Source: a bacterium (GTDB taxonomy: Bacteria; Joyebacterota; Joyebacteria; Joyebacterales; Joyebacteraceae). From it: a stretch of 64,000 bases of DNA. This document shows, one piece after another, positions 8,701-16,346 of the stretch. The translations under genes and the position numbers were made by a program. The stretch covers positions 38,901 through 102,900 of the forward strand of contig JAPEKQ010000004.1 in the NCBI GenBank assembly GCA_029990205.1. The letters run 5' to 3'. Position 1 is the stretch's first letter. Each line of letters starts with the position of its first letter. The notes below the pieces were generated by a model. It was not told where the DNA came from and searched no databases. It was given only the letters and a program-made list of their open reading frames with translations.

Positions 8701-11048
8701 TGGTCCGGATCCGACTCGGGCGCCGTCTCGTCGATCTCGACGATCGTCGCGTCGACCGGTAGGTAGACGGTCTCGACCGACAGGCCGCTGGTCGTCCCGG
8801 TGATCTCGATCGTCCCGTAGGACGTGCCCGCGGTGATCTCACCCGTCGCCATGCCCGTCGCATCCGTCACGATGGGTGTGTCGAGCGAGGCCACCAGGCT
8901 CGCCGGCGTCGCCGTCAGATCGATCGAGAGCCCCTGCTGCGCCACGGCGTTCCCGTAGTCATCCACAACAGCGGCCGTCAGCGTTGCGCTCTCTCCCGTC
9001 CTGAGAGCGACGGGCGATGCCGACAGCTCCACGAGCGCCGCCGCGTCGGGACTGATGGCTATGTCGAGCGTATCGACGTCGATGCTCGCGTACGCCGACG
9101 CCGCATCGATGGTCGCGCTGACGTACGTCGTTCCCGCCGACGTCGAGCTGAACACCGTGATGAACCGGCCGTTCGGGTCGGTCGTCGGACTCGAAACGCT
9201 GAAGCTGCCGCCGGCACCCGTCGCCGTCATGCCGACATCGACATCCGCGATCTTCGCGTCGTTGCCGCTGCCGTCCTTCAGCTGACCGGTGACGATCGTC
9301 CCGGTGTCGCCGGCTGTGACCGCGAACTCCGTCGCGGTCAGCGCCAGGAGCGTGGGCCGCGCGGCGCCGATGCCGACCTCGAGCACGCCCGTGCTCCTGG
9401 TCGGCGTCCCCGCGTAGAGCCGGAGCACCTCGATCTCGTCGTCGGCGATGCGGACGCCCGCGCGGCCGTCGACAAACATATCCGAGGTCAGGGTCCAGCT
9501 CGGAATGGGGATCGAGTTGGTATCGGCGATGACGACCGTGCCGTCGGGAGGGTAGGTCGGGTCGAGCTTCGTCACCGAGAGCACGACGCCGTCCTGCGCG
9601 TCGTAGTCCCAGTAGGCGACGCGGTCCTCGTCGTCGCGCGGCTCGATCCACGCGTCGGCGTAGTAGTAGATCTCATCGTCGGGCAGACTCACCGTCGTGC
9701 CGACGCCGTAGACCGTGACCCCGGTGGAATCGACGTAGCAGTACTTCGTCGCCTCGACAGCAGCGAGCGTCATCAGTCCGACGTCCACGGTGTCGCCGTC
9801 CGCGATGGTTGCGGAGACCTGCGAAGGAACGTATCCCTTCGCGTCCGCCATCACGATCCAGTCCCCGTCGAGCACTGTCGCGATCGAGAACGCGCCGGCT
9901 CCGCCGCTGACGGTGAACGTTCCGTCCCCGCCCGGCTGCATGGTCGTAGCATCGTAGACCGTGACGTCCACGTCCTCCGCCGGGCCGCCCGTGAGAGCGA
10001 CTTCGCCCTCGATGCGCCCGGTGACCTTCATCATAGAGAAGTCGACATCCTCGAGCTCCGGCTCACCGGAGAGCACGACGTCCTCGATGGTCTCTGAGAG
10101 ATACGAGTCGGCCGTCGCGACCACATCGTAGGTGCCGTCCGGCACGAGGTAGACCGTGTAGTCGCCGCCGCCGGGACCGGTCTGCCCGCTCTTGACGGCC
10201 GTCGCGCCGTCGTACGCGGTGACCGTCACAACCGTGGTGTCGTCCAGAGGATCATCGAGTGTTACGGTACCGGAGATGGAGCCACCCGGCGGGAACCCCT
10301 CATCCGGGACCCCATCACCGTTGGCGTCGACCGGAACCTCGTAATAGTTGTCGAGGTCGGTGATCGCGTCCCACGCGGTACCGCCGTTCGACTCAATGCC
10401 GGTCGACGACGTGGGCATCGCGTCGTACGCGCCCGACCCGTCTCCGCCGACGACGGCGGCGATGAACCTCAGGGTCGTGCCGTTCGGAACGACACCCTCA
10501 CCAAGCCCGAACATCCCGTCCCAGTTGAATCGCGCCTCGAAGTGCTTCCAACCGGGGTTGCCCTGCGAGTAGCCCCCGACGAAGTCGGTCGTGGCGGTCG
10601 GGTCAGTGCAGTGCTTGATCTCAAACACACCCGGCAGATTCCAGCCACCCATCACGACATCCGCACCTATCGTGCTGAACGTGATCTGCCTCTGGTAGAA
10701 ATCGGCCCCGGTGAAGTCGGTGGCGCCTGTGATCCCGTTCTGCGCGTCGGTATCGATGAACAGGAGGTATCCGTTCCCGTAGCTGCTCGGGCCGTTCACG
10801 GTCGTCACACCGATATAGAGACTGTCGGCGTCCCAGGTGACGTAGAGGTCGACCAGATCCGCGTCGCTCGCGCCCCACCGGTTGTCGTTGTCCGGATCCA
10901 CCACACCCAGTTCGTCCGGCGCCCAGTCGTTGGGCTCCTCCGTGACGTGCCCGTTGATGTGCGGGCTGTTGTAGGTCTTGGCGAACGCCCCGCTGCTCGC
11001 GAGGACGGCGGCGAGGACCAGAACCGCTATGAACAGGCTTCTTCGCAT
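5718..11048 (-). CDS. Giant secreted modular protein with DOMON/glucodextranase-like modules and FlgD-type C-terminal domain
   Basis: A 1776-residue protein. The ATG at 11048 follows GAGGAG and begins a signal peptide ending SSGAFA. Modules in order: a DOMON/CBM9-like domain (about 25-240); two carboxypeptidase-regulatory-like beta-sandwiches (about 260-450); bacterial Ig-like repeats (about 590-790); a second DOMON-like domain (about 800-980); an Ig-like linker; a module resembling the C-terminal domain of glucodextranases (about 1080-1360, opening with the YHYPTDTVF phrase); and a final FlgD-like domain with NPFSPNGDG, YDLAGKLVRRL and the ending VVVIK, as in T9SS cargo. No glycoside-hydrolase catalytic domain is evident, so binding or adhesion to alpha-glucan is the likeliest role. 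It is first in the operon, directly before the PorV-like gene. Confidence 0.75.
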   Translation of the reverse strand: MRRSLFIAVLVLAAVLASSGAFAKTYNSPHINGHVTEEPNDWAPDELGVVDPDNDNRWGASDADLVDLYVTWDADSLYIGVTTVNGPSSYGNGYLLFIDTDAQNGITGATDFTGADFYQRQITFSTIGADVVMGGWNLPGVFEIKHCTDPTATTDFVGGYSQGNPGWKHFEARFNWDGMFGLGEGVVPNGTTLRFIAAVVGGDGSGAYDAMPTSSTGIESNGGTAWDAITDLDNYYEVPVDANGDGVPDEGFPPGGSISGTVTLDDPLDDTTVVTVTAYDGATAVKSGQTGPGGGDYTVYLVPDGTYDVVATADSYLSETIEDVVLSGEPELEDVDFSMMKVTGRIEGEVALTGGPAEDVDVTVYDATTMQPGGDGTFTVSGGAGAFSIATVLDGDWIVMADAKGYVPSQVSATIADGDTVDVGLMTLAAVEATKYCYVDSTGVTVYGVGTTVSLPDDEIYYYADAWIEPRDDEDRVAYWDYDAQDGVVLSVTKLDPTYPPDGTVVIADTNSIPIPSWTLTSDMFVDGRAGVRIADDEIEVLRLYAGTPTRSTGVLEVGIGAARPTLLALTATEFAVTAGDTGTIVTGQLKDGSGNDAKIADVDVGMTATGAGGSFSVSSPTTDPNGRFITVFSSTSAGTTYVSATIDAASAYASIDVDTLDIAISPDAAALVELSASPVALRTGESATLTAAVVDDYGNAVAQQGLSIDLTATPASLVASLDTPIVTDATGMATGEITAGTSYGTIEITGTTSGLSVETVYLPVDATIVEIDETAPESDPDHNSLEGVDLTILSVTNDEDDLTVTLTFNSNWDGVHLMTLFETHADANGGASDPFGFPVNYGHTNVPDYCFTYKYAADDYSDLRRHTGSEWEHYDFDNEEWRIGWAEGVNGVSQGLTYKTETTAVVQVPLSVIEASPGDTVRLEIYLTQETDGEKRAALDSVPHDATHDMVPETGEWWETATTPVTLGNYTTYVVREEGDAPTVAGGLAVPTPAAPGDLVTYTIEVTDTGGGIGDVFLDLSTIGGTELIRMLDDGAGADVTAGDGTYSASEILTSGASDGDQTVTITARDATNVWPASGSITVTVNNPAVAIRDFDDEEGDDHGPNQTDDGTADGTPIEGLYYHYPTDTVFFEGSFDIIREEIFIDGDYVVFRTTVADLVSHLDDGAADWGAPNPSEATCDSEYRTDMNLQKLDIYIDAKEGAGSTNGFPSRNTDIATVDAWDYGISVEGWGKWFVISNDSNSSANWGLYKNDSDISFCNNYEDDTIDVRVHRDLFDVGADLESAILEWDVIVCLSSHDGDSSDENLGGIRWINANTQQWQFGGGADSEDGRDRDANIIDVAVSCGAGHEPGRTQEEMLDYTTDEAQERFDNNMVACVLEASFAEDYSPPVITSFVPEGTIQHVPWIALDEAPAVFWTTIEDVGSGVEEATFLWEAYGDTAQHSVDMVNLKGDIWAAAVSRSEIVSATNELTLNVTGQARAITASIRAMDASQYENDITAGPFEIAIPEPWAEEQAITVADTTSLGEGYDLVFQDGTVVTLTDGDLSQRADVDVIVRALPSIEIDDSNIRDDMEYLGTAREITLESGGSPVSAASPISVALHYPQYDVGSLEEAKFGLFEWNTLTERWILSGAANSPSGNTVSTETQDLGELGVFYWDALGFDDDAGLSGVLTEPNPFSPNGDGLYDEMTVTFYLSREADHVNIEFYDLAGKLVRRLVWHQATEYLGRTPNQITWDGTDMHGEVVPYGIYVMRVEAKFEQQPTYERINRPVVVIK

Positions 11049-11066
11049 TCGAGACTCCTCAGACGG

Positions 11067-11154
11067 GCCGCCACGCACGGCGGCGATGCATCGAAACCGG
11101 AGGGGCGGAGCCACATGCGCCACCCCACTGGGGGATGTGGTGGCCCTCCTCCGG
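11067..11154 (-). promoter_or_regulatory. Structured 5' leader with two hairpins
   Basis: Between the predicted promoter and the start codon at 11048 the leader can form two hairpins. The larger spans 11097-11154, with a perfect seven-base outer stem (CCGGAGG/CCTCCGG) and an imperfect inner stem containing CCACAT/ATGTGG. The smaller spans 11067-11084 with a GCCGCC/GGCGGC stem and lies just upstream of the GAGGAG ribosome-binding site. No T-run follows either, so simple intrinsic termination is unlikely. They may stabilise the long transcript or control translation; no known riboswitch class was recognised. Confidence 0.4.
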
Positions 11155-11190
11155 TCCTGCCGTTGCAGTGATTGTCATTTTGGTGGGAAA

Positions 11191-11219
11191 ATGCTATCAG
11201 ACGCGGGCCGCGCGGTCAA
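11191..11219 (-). promoter_or_regulatory. Predicted sigma70-type promoter of the glucan surface operon
   Basis: On the minus strand TTGACC (11219-11214) and TAGCAT (11196-11191) are separated by 17 bases. The -35 box matches consensus at five of six positions. It would give a leader of about 135 bases before the start at 11048. Confidence 0.55.
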
Positions 11220-11289
11220 GCCGGACGCACGGAACACGCCTGTATGTGGGCTCTTACGCGGTATCCAGGAGGTCTGGGAGGTCGCCCGA

Positions 11290-12072
11290 CTACGTCGTCT
11301 GGGGCTCCGTCTGAACAGCCGCCCGCGTCTCGGCGAGCGCCGAGACGAGCGACGGGAGGACCTCTCCTGCTCGACCGATGAGGGTCGTGTCGATGAGGAC
11401 CGAGATCGCCGTGTACTCAGTATTGACCTCGACGACGAACGCCCCGCTGTGCTTGGCGACCAGCGGCAGTGATGAGGCTGGCCTCACTAATGCCGACGTC
11501 CCCACCACGAGCATCGCGTCACAGTCGCTCGCCGCATCGTACGACGCATCGTACGCCTCCGGCGGCAGCGGCTCGCCGAACCAGACGACGTCCGGACGAA
11601 TCAGGGCTCCGCAGCTCTTGCATCTGGGGGGAAGCTCAGACAGCGGTGTATCCGGAAGGTCGACGAGGGTCTGTTCCTTCGTGCATCTCCCCCGCCAGAT
11701 ATTGCCGTGAAGCTCGATCGGGTTCGTGCTCCCGGCGCGGGCGTGGAGCCCGTCCACGTTCTGTGTGACGAGCATGAAGTCGTCACAGCTCTTCTCGAGA
11801 TCGGCGATCGCCGTGTGCGCGGGGTTCGGGGTGGCATCGGCGATCATCTGCCGGCGGTACTCGTACCAGCGCCAGACGAGCTCGGGGTCGCTCTGGAAGG
11901 CCTCCCATGTCGCGAGATCCTCGGCTCCGTAGTTCTCCCAGAGCCCGTTCCTTCCGCGAAACGTCGGGATACCGCTCTCGCTCGATACGCCGGCGCCGGT
12001 GAGGACAACGAGGCGGTCCGCTCGACTCAGGCGTTCCACCAGCTCCTGGGTGACGCCGCTCGGCGAGTCCAT
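11290..12072 (-). CDS. cobB: Sir2-family NAD-dependent protein deacylase (sirtuin)
   Basis: A 260-residue sirtuin. The NAD-binding motifs are GAGVSSESGIPTFRG (26-40) and TQNVDGLH (103-110). The catalytic His is His122 in the ELHGN motif, followed by VVWFGE and, later, GTSALVRPAS. Tyr70 and Arg73 form the YxxR pair known in class III sirtuins (CobB/SIRT5) to accept acidic acyl groups, so desuccinylase or demalonylase activity is plausible. Only three of the usual four zinc cysteines are present (Cys130, Cys151, Cys154); the partner of Cys130 is missing, as in some CobB proteins. It lies upstream of the glucan operon on the same strand but that operon has its own promoter, so a shared job is not implied. 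Confidence 0.9.
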   Translation of the reverse strand: MDSPSGVTQELVERLSRADRLVVLTGAGVSSESGIPTFRGRNGLWENYGAEDLATWEAFQSDPELVWRWYEYRRQMIADATPNPAHTAIADLEKSCDDFMLVTQNVDGLHARAGSTNPIELHGNIWRGRCTKEQTLVDLPDTPLSELPPRCKSCGALIRPDVVWFGEPLPPEAYDASYDAASDCDAMLVVGTSALVRPASSLPLVAKHSGAFVVEVNTEYTAISVLIDTTLIGRAGEVLPSLVSALAETRAAVQTEPQTT

Positions 12073-12112
12073 CGCCTCCTCCTTCCGGACGCGGTGCGTC
12101 CTTCGGTGGGAA

Positions 12113-13012
12113 CTACATCACAACCGGATCCGAGCCCTCGTCCGTGACCCGGGGTACACCGAAGTTCTGCTCCCGTTTGAACCGGAAACTCCAGTTCGGG
12201 GAGCCGTAGCTCGTGCAGTTCATACATCGAATACAGTCGACACTGCCGATCTGCTCAGGGACCTTGAGGTCCATCGGACAGTGGAACGAGCAGTGCCTGC
12301 ATGTCGCGCAGTTGGTGAAGTCCGACCCCTTCGCGTACGCGATGGCGCAGCTGTCGAGGTCCACGTTCATCTGGAGCAGACTGAACTTGTTCGTCAGTCC
12401 GAACAGCGCTCCGAGCGGACAGAGGAACCGGCAGAACGGACGCTTCGCGAACATCATGAACACGACGCAGCCGACGAGAACGACGATCTTGAGCTTGAAC
12501 ATCCACGTCGTGAAGTCCATACCCTCGGCCCAGGCCGACCCCTGCGACTTGAAGAAGAGCCACGGGATCCCCGCGCCGAGCGTTCCGGCCGGGCAGATCT
12601 TGCAGAACCACGGCTCCATCGTCCACCAGGCGATCCCGCCGACCACGACGATCAGCACGACGAACTTGAGATGTCGCAGCCAGTCGGGGAGCTTCAGGTT
12701 CGGGACCTTGACCTTGTTGATGATGTCCTGGAGCCACCCGAACGGGCAGAGCCAGCCGCACGGCCAGCGCCCGACGAAGAGCCCGATCGCACCGAGGGTG
12801 CCGAGGACATAGAACGGGAACGCCTTGACGATGAGGAAGTGCTGGAGCGTCCCGACCGGACAGCTGCCCCACGCCATCGGGCAGGCGTAGCAGTTGAGAA
12901 CAGGAACACAGGCGCCCTTGAGGGTGCCCTGGTAGAAACTCATCTTCGGAATCGCCGCGAAGTAGGAGTTCGTGGCGAGCAAACCGAGGAACTGGACGAT
13001 TCTGCGCTTCAC
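12113..13012 (-). CDS. NapH/NosR-like 4Fe-4S membrane protein
   Basis: A 299-residue polytopic protein starting with GTG after GGAAGGCGG. It has several transmembrane helices and cysteine-rich loops: CYACPMAWGSCPVG near residue 41, CGWLCPFGW at about 85, CKICPAG, and CRFLCPLGA after residue 200. These resemble the CxxxCP loops of NapH, NosR and RdxA proteins. The C-terminal part carries two ferredoxin-type clusters (CATCRHCSFHCP and CIRCMNC). Such proteins pass electrons between quinols or ferredoxin and periplasmic acceptors. The gene directly upstream encodes a small CXXC membrane protein of the type found beside these genes in anaerobes. The electron acceptor cannot be told from the sequence. 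Confidence 0.8.
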   Translation of the reverse strand: MKRRIVQFLGLLATNSYFAAIPKMSFYQGTLKGACVPVLNCYACPMAWGSCPVGTLQHFLIVKAFPFYVLGTLGAIGLFVGRWPCGWLCPFGWLQDIINKVKVPNLKLPDWLRHLKFVVLIVVVGGIAWWTMEPWFCKICPAGTLGAGIPWLFFKSQGSAWAEGMDFTTWMFKLKIVVLVGCVVFMMFAKRPFCRFLCPLGALFGLTNKFSLLQMNVDLDSCAIAYAKGSDFTNCATCRHCSFHCPMDLKVPEQIGSVDCIRCMNCTSYGSPNWSFRFKREQNFGVPRVTDEGSDPVVM

Positions 13013-13051
13013 TGCTGCGTCCGCCTTCCGCTGGCGCGACCGTGAGGTCCG

Positions 13052-13279
13052 CTACGCAACGCCGATACAAGTCAGACAGATCATCGCGCCGTTCGATAGC
13101 GTCTCCCAGAAGTCACCAACGGAGAGGCCATAGGCGATGGCTGCGCCGAAGAGAATGAAGAACAGTGTGAAGAGGAATATGCGCACGGTGTTCACCCACG
13201 CTGTGCCCGCCCATCGGCGGACCGTCGAACCGCTTGTCCGGACACCGCAGACGCGGTCGTCCGACACGTGAAACAGCAT
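13052..13279 (-). CDS. Small membrane protein ending in a CXXC motif (CD1871A-like)
   Basis: A 75-residue protein with one transmembrane helix (about residues 32-51) and the C-terminal ending ICLTCIGVA. A short membrane anchor followed by a terminal ICxxCIG motif is the hallmark of the CD1871A-type CXXC family, whose genes accompany NapH-like Fe-S membrane proteins, as here. The ATG at 13279 lies about 20 bases after the predicted transcription start, with a weak ribosome-binding site. An internal GTG nearer the helix is possible and would remove the polar head. It probably works with the Fe-S protein in a membrane redox unit. Confidence 0.7.
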   Translation of the reverse strand: MLFHVSDDRVCGVRTSGSTVRRWAGTAWVNTVRIFLFTLFFILFGAAIAYGLSVGDFWETLSNGAMICLTCIGVA

Positions 13280-13305
13280 TCCACGTCAGTGGGGAGTACT
13301 CTTCG

Positions 13306-13335
13306 ATTCTAGGCCGTCACGTGAGGGTCCGTCAA
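13306..13335 (-). promoter_or_regulatory. Predicted sigma70-type promoter of the NapH-like pair
   Basis: On the minus strand TTGACG (13335-13330) and TAGAAT (13311-13306) are separated by 18 bases. Each box matches consensus at five of six positions. It lies about 27 bases before the start of the small CXXC protein. Confidence 0.5.
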
Positions 13336-13391
13336 GCGGAAAGCCCCTTGCCGCTGGGGGTTTGCGCGGACGCCAACCATCGCACAGGCAA

Positions 13392-13419
13392 CGAGCGGGG
13401 CCCTCTCGGACCCCGCTCG
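13392..13419 (-). terminator. Hairpin terminator after ppdK
   Basis: A perfect nine-base stem CGAGCGGGG/CCCCGCTCG encloses a ten-base loop, 44 bases after the ppdK stop. The T-run on the minus strand is weak (TTG), so termination efficiency is uncertain. Confidence 0.45.
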
Positions 13420-13463
13420 CGAACCGCTTCGAATGAACATGTCGCCGGGAACCGGCGGACGCG

Positions 13464-16148
13464 CTACAGCATGCCCTTCATCTTCGCCCGCAGCACCGCG
13501 TGTGCCGCCGCGAGACGGGCGACCGGGACGCGGTACGGTGAACAGCTGACATAGTCGAGACCGGCGTGATGGCAGAAGTTGATCGACTCCGGATCGCCAC
13601 CGTGCTCGCCGCAGATACCGACCTTGAGCTCGTCGTTGACGCCGCGGCCCTTCTCGACCGCCATCTTGACGAGAGCGCCGACGCCGCGCTTGTCGATCGA
13701 CTGGAACGGGTCCTTCCTCAGGATCCCGAGCTTCAGGTAGTCCTTGATGAAACTCCCCGCGTCGTCGCGGCTGTACCCGTACGTCATCTGCGTCAGGTCG
13801 TTCGTTCCGAACGAGAAGAAGTCGGCGTGCTCGGCGACCTCGTCGGCCACGACACACGCGCGCGGGATCTCGATCATCGTACCGATGTGGTAGTTGACCT
13901 CGACACCCTTCTTCCTCATGGTCTCCTTCACGACGCGCTCGACCAGCTCACGAAGAAGCGAGAGCTCTCTCGGCTCTCCGACGAGCGGGATCATGATGTC
14001 GGGTCGGGCGTCGATGCCACGCTTCACGAGCGCGCACGCGGCCTCGATGATGGCGCGCGCCTGCATCTCGTAGACCTCGGGATAGGTCACACCGAGACGG
14101 CAGCCCCGGTGACCAAGCATCGGGTTGGACTCGTGCAGCGCCGCCGCACGCTCGACCATCGAGTCCGGGTCCTTCCCCAGATCCCGCGCCAGCTCCCTGA
14201 TCTCGGCCTCGGTCCCGGGAATGAACTCGTGGAGCGGCGGGTCGAGCAGACGGATGGTGACCGTGAGCCCGGCCATCGCCTCGAGAATGCCCTCGAAGTC
14301 ATCGCGCTGGAACGGAAGCAGATGATCGAGCGCCTCACGACGCTCGGTCTCGTCGTTCGCCATGATCATCGCGCGGATGTACTGAAGACGCTCCTCGCCG
14401 AAGAACATGTGCTCGGTCCGGCAGAGGCCGATACCGCCCGCGCCGAACTTCCGCGCGGTCTTCGCATCCTCAGGCGTGTCGGCGTTCGTCCTCACGCCGA
14501 GCTGGCGGAACTCGTCCGCCCACTCCATCAGTGTGGCGAACGCGCCCGAGAGCTCGGGCTGCTCGGTGGGGACCTTCCCGGCGATGACGTCGCCGGTCGA
14601 GCCGTTCAGCGTCAGCCAGTCGCCTTCCTTGAGCGTCGTGCCGTTGACCGTGCAGGTCTTCGCGCGGTAGTCGATCTGCAGGTCCCCCGCTCCCGCGACA
14701 CAGCACTTGCCCATGCCGCGCGCGACGACGGCCGCGTGCGACGTCATGCCGCCGCGAGCCGTCAGGAATCCCTGCGACGCGTTCATGCCGTCGATGTCCT
14801 CGGGCGACGTCTCCTCGCGAACGAGGATCGTGCGGTGCTTGTCCTCATCGGCGTCCTCGGCCCAGGCCACGGAGTCCTCCGCGGTGAAGACGATCCGACC
14901 GACCGCGGCGCCCGGTGACGCGGGCAGACCTCTCGTCAGCGCCGTGTACTCGGTCTTCGGGTCGATGCGCTCGTGAAGGAGCTGCTCGACCTGGTCGGGG
15001 TCGACGCGCATGACGGCCGTCTTCCGGTCGATGAGACCCTCCGACTCCATCTCGACGGCGATGCGGACGGCCGCCTCAGCCGTGCGCTTGCCCGTCCGGG
15101 TCTGGAGCATCCAGAGCTTGCCTCGCTGGATGGTGAACTCGAGATCCTGCGTGTCGGTGTAGTGCTTCTCGAGCTTCTCGCGGATCGCGTCGAGGGAGGC
15201 GTAGATCTCGGGCATCATCTCCTCGAGGGACTCGCCGTCGCCTTCCTTCTTCTGGGAGAGGTTGATCGGGTGCGGCGTCCGCACACCGGCCACAACGTCC
15301 TCGCCCTGCGCGTTCGGGAGATACTCGCCGTAGAATGTCCGCTCGCCGGTCGCCGGATCACGGGTGAAGGCGACGCCGGTCGCGCTCCCCTCGCCCATGT
15401 TACCGAAGACCATCGCCTGGACGTTCACCGCGGTGCCCCAGTCGTCGGGGATGTCGTTGAGGCGGCGGTAGCTGATCGCGCGCTGGATGTTCCACGAGCG
15501 GAACACGGCGCTGATGGCGCCCCAGAGCTGCTCGCGCGGGTCGTCCGGGAAGTCCTTCCCAGAGAGCTCCTTCACCTTGGCTTTGAACTGTCCGGCGAGG
15601 TACTTGAGATCCTCGGCGCTCAGATCCATGTCGTGGAAGACGTCCTTCTCCTTCTTCCGAGCGTCGAGCAGACGGTGGAACTCCTCGCTCTCGAGCCCCA
15701 TCACGACGTCGGCGTACATCTGAATGAGACGCCGGTAGCTGTCGTAGACGAACCGGTCGTTGCCCGTCTTCTTGATGAGACCGGCGACGGTGTCGTCAGA
15801 GAGACCGATGTTGAGGACCGTGTCCATCATTCCCGGCATCGAGACACGCGCGCCGGAACGCACGGAGAACAGGAGCGGATCGTCCGGATCGCCGAACCCG
15901 CCGCCCATCGCCTCCTCCACCCGTCCGATCGCCTTCGCCACTTCATCCTCAAGACCCTCCGGGTAGGACGAGTCGTTGGTGTAGTAGTGGGCGCAGACCT
16001 CAGTGGAGATGGTGAATCCGGCCGGGACCGGGATGCCGAGATGTGTCATCTCGGCGAGGTTGGCGCCCTTGCCGCCAAGGAGGTTCTTCATCCCCCCTCG
16101 ACCGTCGGCGTGGCCGCCTCCGAAGAAATAGACTCGTCTCTGTGGCAT
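13464..16148 (-). CDS. ppdK: Pyruvate, phosphate dikinase
   Basis: An 894-residue enzyme of full family length that interconverts pyruvate, ATP and phosphate with PEP, AMP and pyrophosphate. The N-terminal ATP-grasp domain opens with GMKNLLGGKGANLAEM. The phosphohistidine domain has GGMTSHAAVVARGMGKCCVAG with catalytic His471 and the regulatory Thr469. The C-terminal PEP barrel carries VGICGEHGGDP with catalytic Cys846. It has its own promoter and terminator. In anaerobes it serves pyrophosphate-linked glycolysis or gluconeogenesis, which would fit growth on amino acids or glycogen. Confidence 0.97.
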   Translation of the reverse strand: MPQRRVYFFGGGHADGRGGMKNLLGGKGANLAEMTHLGIPVPAGFTISTEVCAHYYTNDSSYPEGLEDEVAKAIGRVEEAMGGGFGDPDDPLLFSVRSGARVSMPGMMDTVLNIGLSDDTVAGLIKKTGNDRFVYDSYRRLIQMYADVVMGLESEEFHRLLDARKKEKDVFHDMDLSAEDLKYLAGQFKAKVKELSGKDFPDDPREQLWGAISAVFRSWNIQRAISYRRLNDIPDDWGTAVNVQAMVFGNMGEGSATGVAFTRDPATGERTFYGEYLPNAQGEDVVAGVRTPHPINLSQKKEGDGESLEEMMPEIYASLDAIREKLEKHYTDTQDLEFTIQRGKLWMLQTRTGKRTAEAAVRIAVEMESEGLIDRKTAVMRVDPDQVEQLLHERIDPKTEYTALTRGLPASPGAAVGRIVFTAEDSVAWAEDADEDKHRTILVREETSPEDIDGMNASQGFLTARGGMTSHAAVVARGMGKCCVAGAGDLQIDYRAKTCTVNGTTLKEGDWLTLNGSTGDVIAGKVPTEQPELSGAFATLMEWADEFRQLGVRTNADTPEDAKTARKFGAGGIGLCRTEHMFFGEERLQYIRAMIMANDETERREALDHLLPFQRDDFEGILEAMAGLTVTIRLLDPPLHEFIPGTEAEIRELARDLGKDPDSMVERAAALHESNPMLGHRGCRLGVTYPEVYEMQARAIIEAACALVKRGIDARPDIMIPLVGEPRELSLLRELVERVVKETMRKKGVEVNYHIGTMIEIPRACVVADEVAEHADFFSFGTNDLTQMTYGYSRDDAGSFIKDYLKLGILRKDPFQSIDKRGVGALVKMAVEKGRGVNDELKVGICGEHGGDPESINFCHHAGLDYVSCSPYRVPVARLAAAHAVLRAKMKGML

Positions 16149-16247
16149 GTGTGCTCCTTTCGGGGATCATCTCTCGAAGTTTGTTCGGTTTCCGTACATT
16201 CTAACCGGAACCCTTCCGGATTCCGACTGTTTTCGTTCCAGCTGTTC

Positions 16248-16276
16248 AGAATAGCACTGCTGAGGGGGTCTGGCAA
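16248..16276 (-). promoter_or_regulatory. Predicted ppdK promoter with downstream palindrome
   Basis: On the minus strand TTGCCA (16276-16271) and TATTCT (16253-16248) are separated by 17 bases. A perfect inverted repeat CCGGAA-CCC-TTCCGG lies downstream in the leader at 16205-16219 and could be an operator. A second -10-like TAGAAT lies next to that palindrome. Confidence 0.45.
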
Positions 16277-16346
16277 ACGTCATCGCGGATTGGCGCAGCA
16301 TTCGCTGAGGGCGGGACCCAGGGCGTTCCTGACCGCTAGTCGGTCA

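Noticed and set aside
5433-8762. An open frame of 1109 codons on the plus strand, opposite the giant surface protein gene
   Set aside because: It is Arg/Val/Asp-rich with no recognisable domain, signal or start site, and lies wholly antisense to a gene with clear domains. It is a by-product of high G+C codon use.
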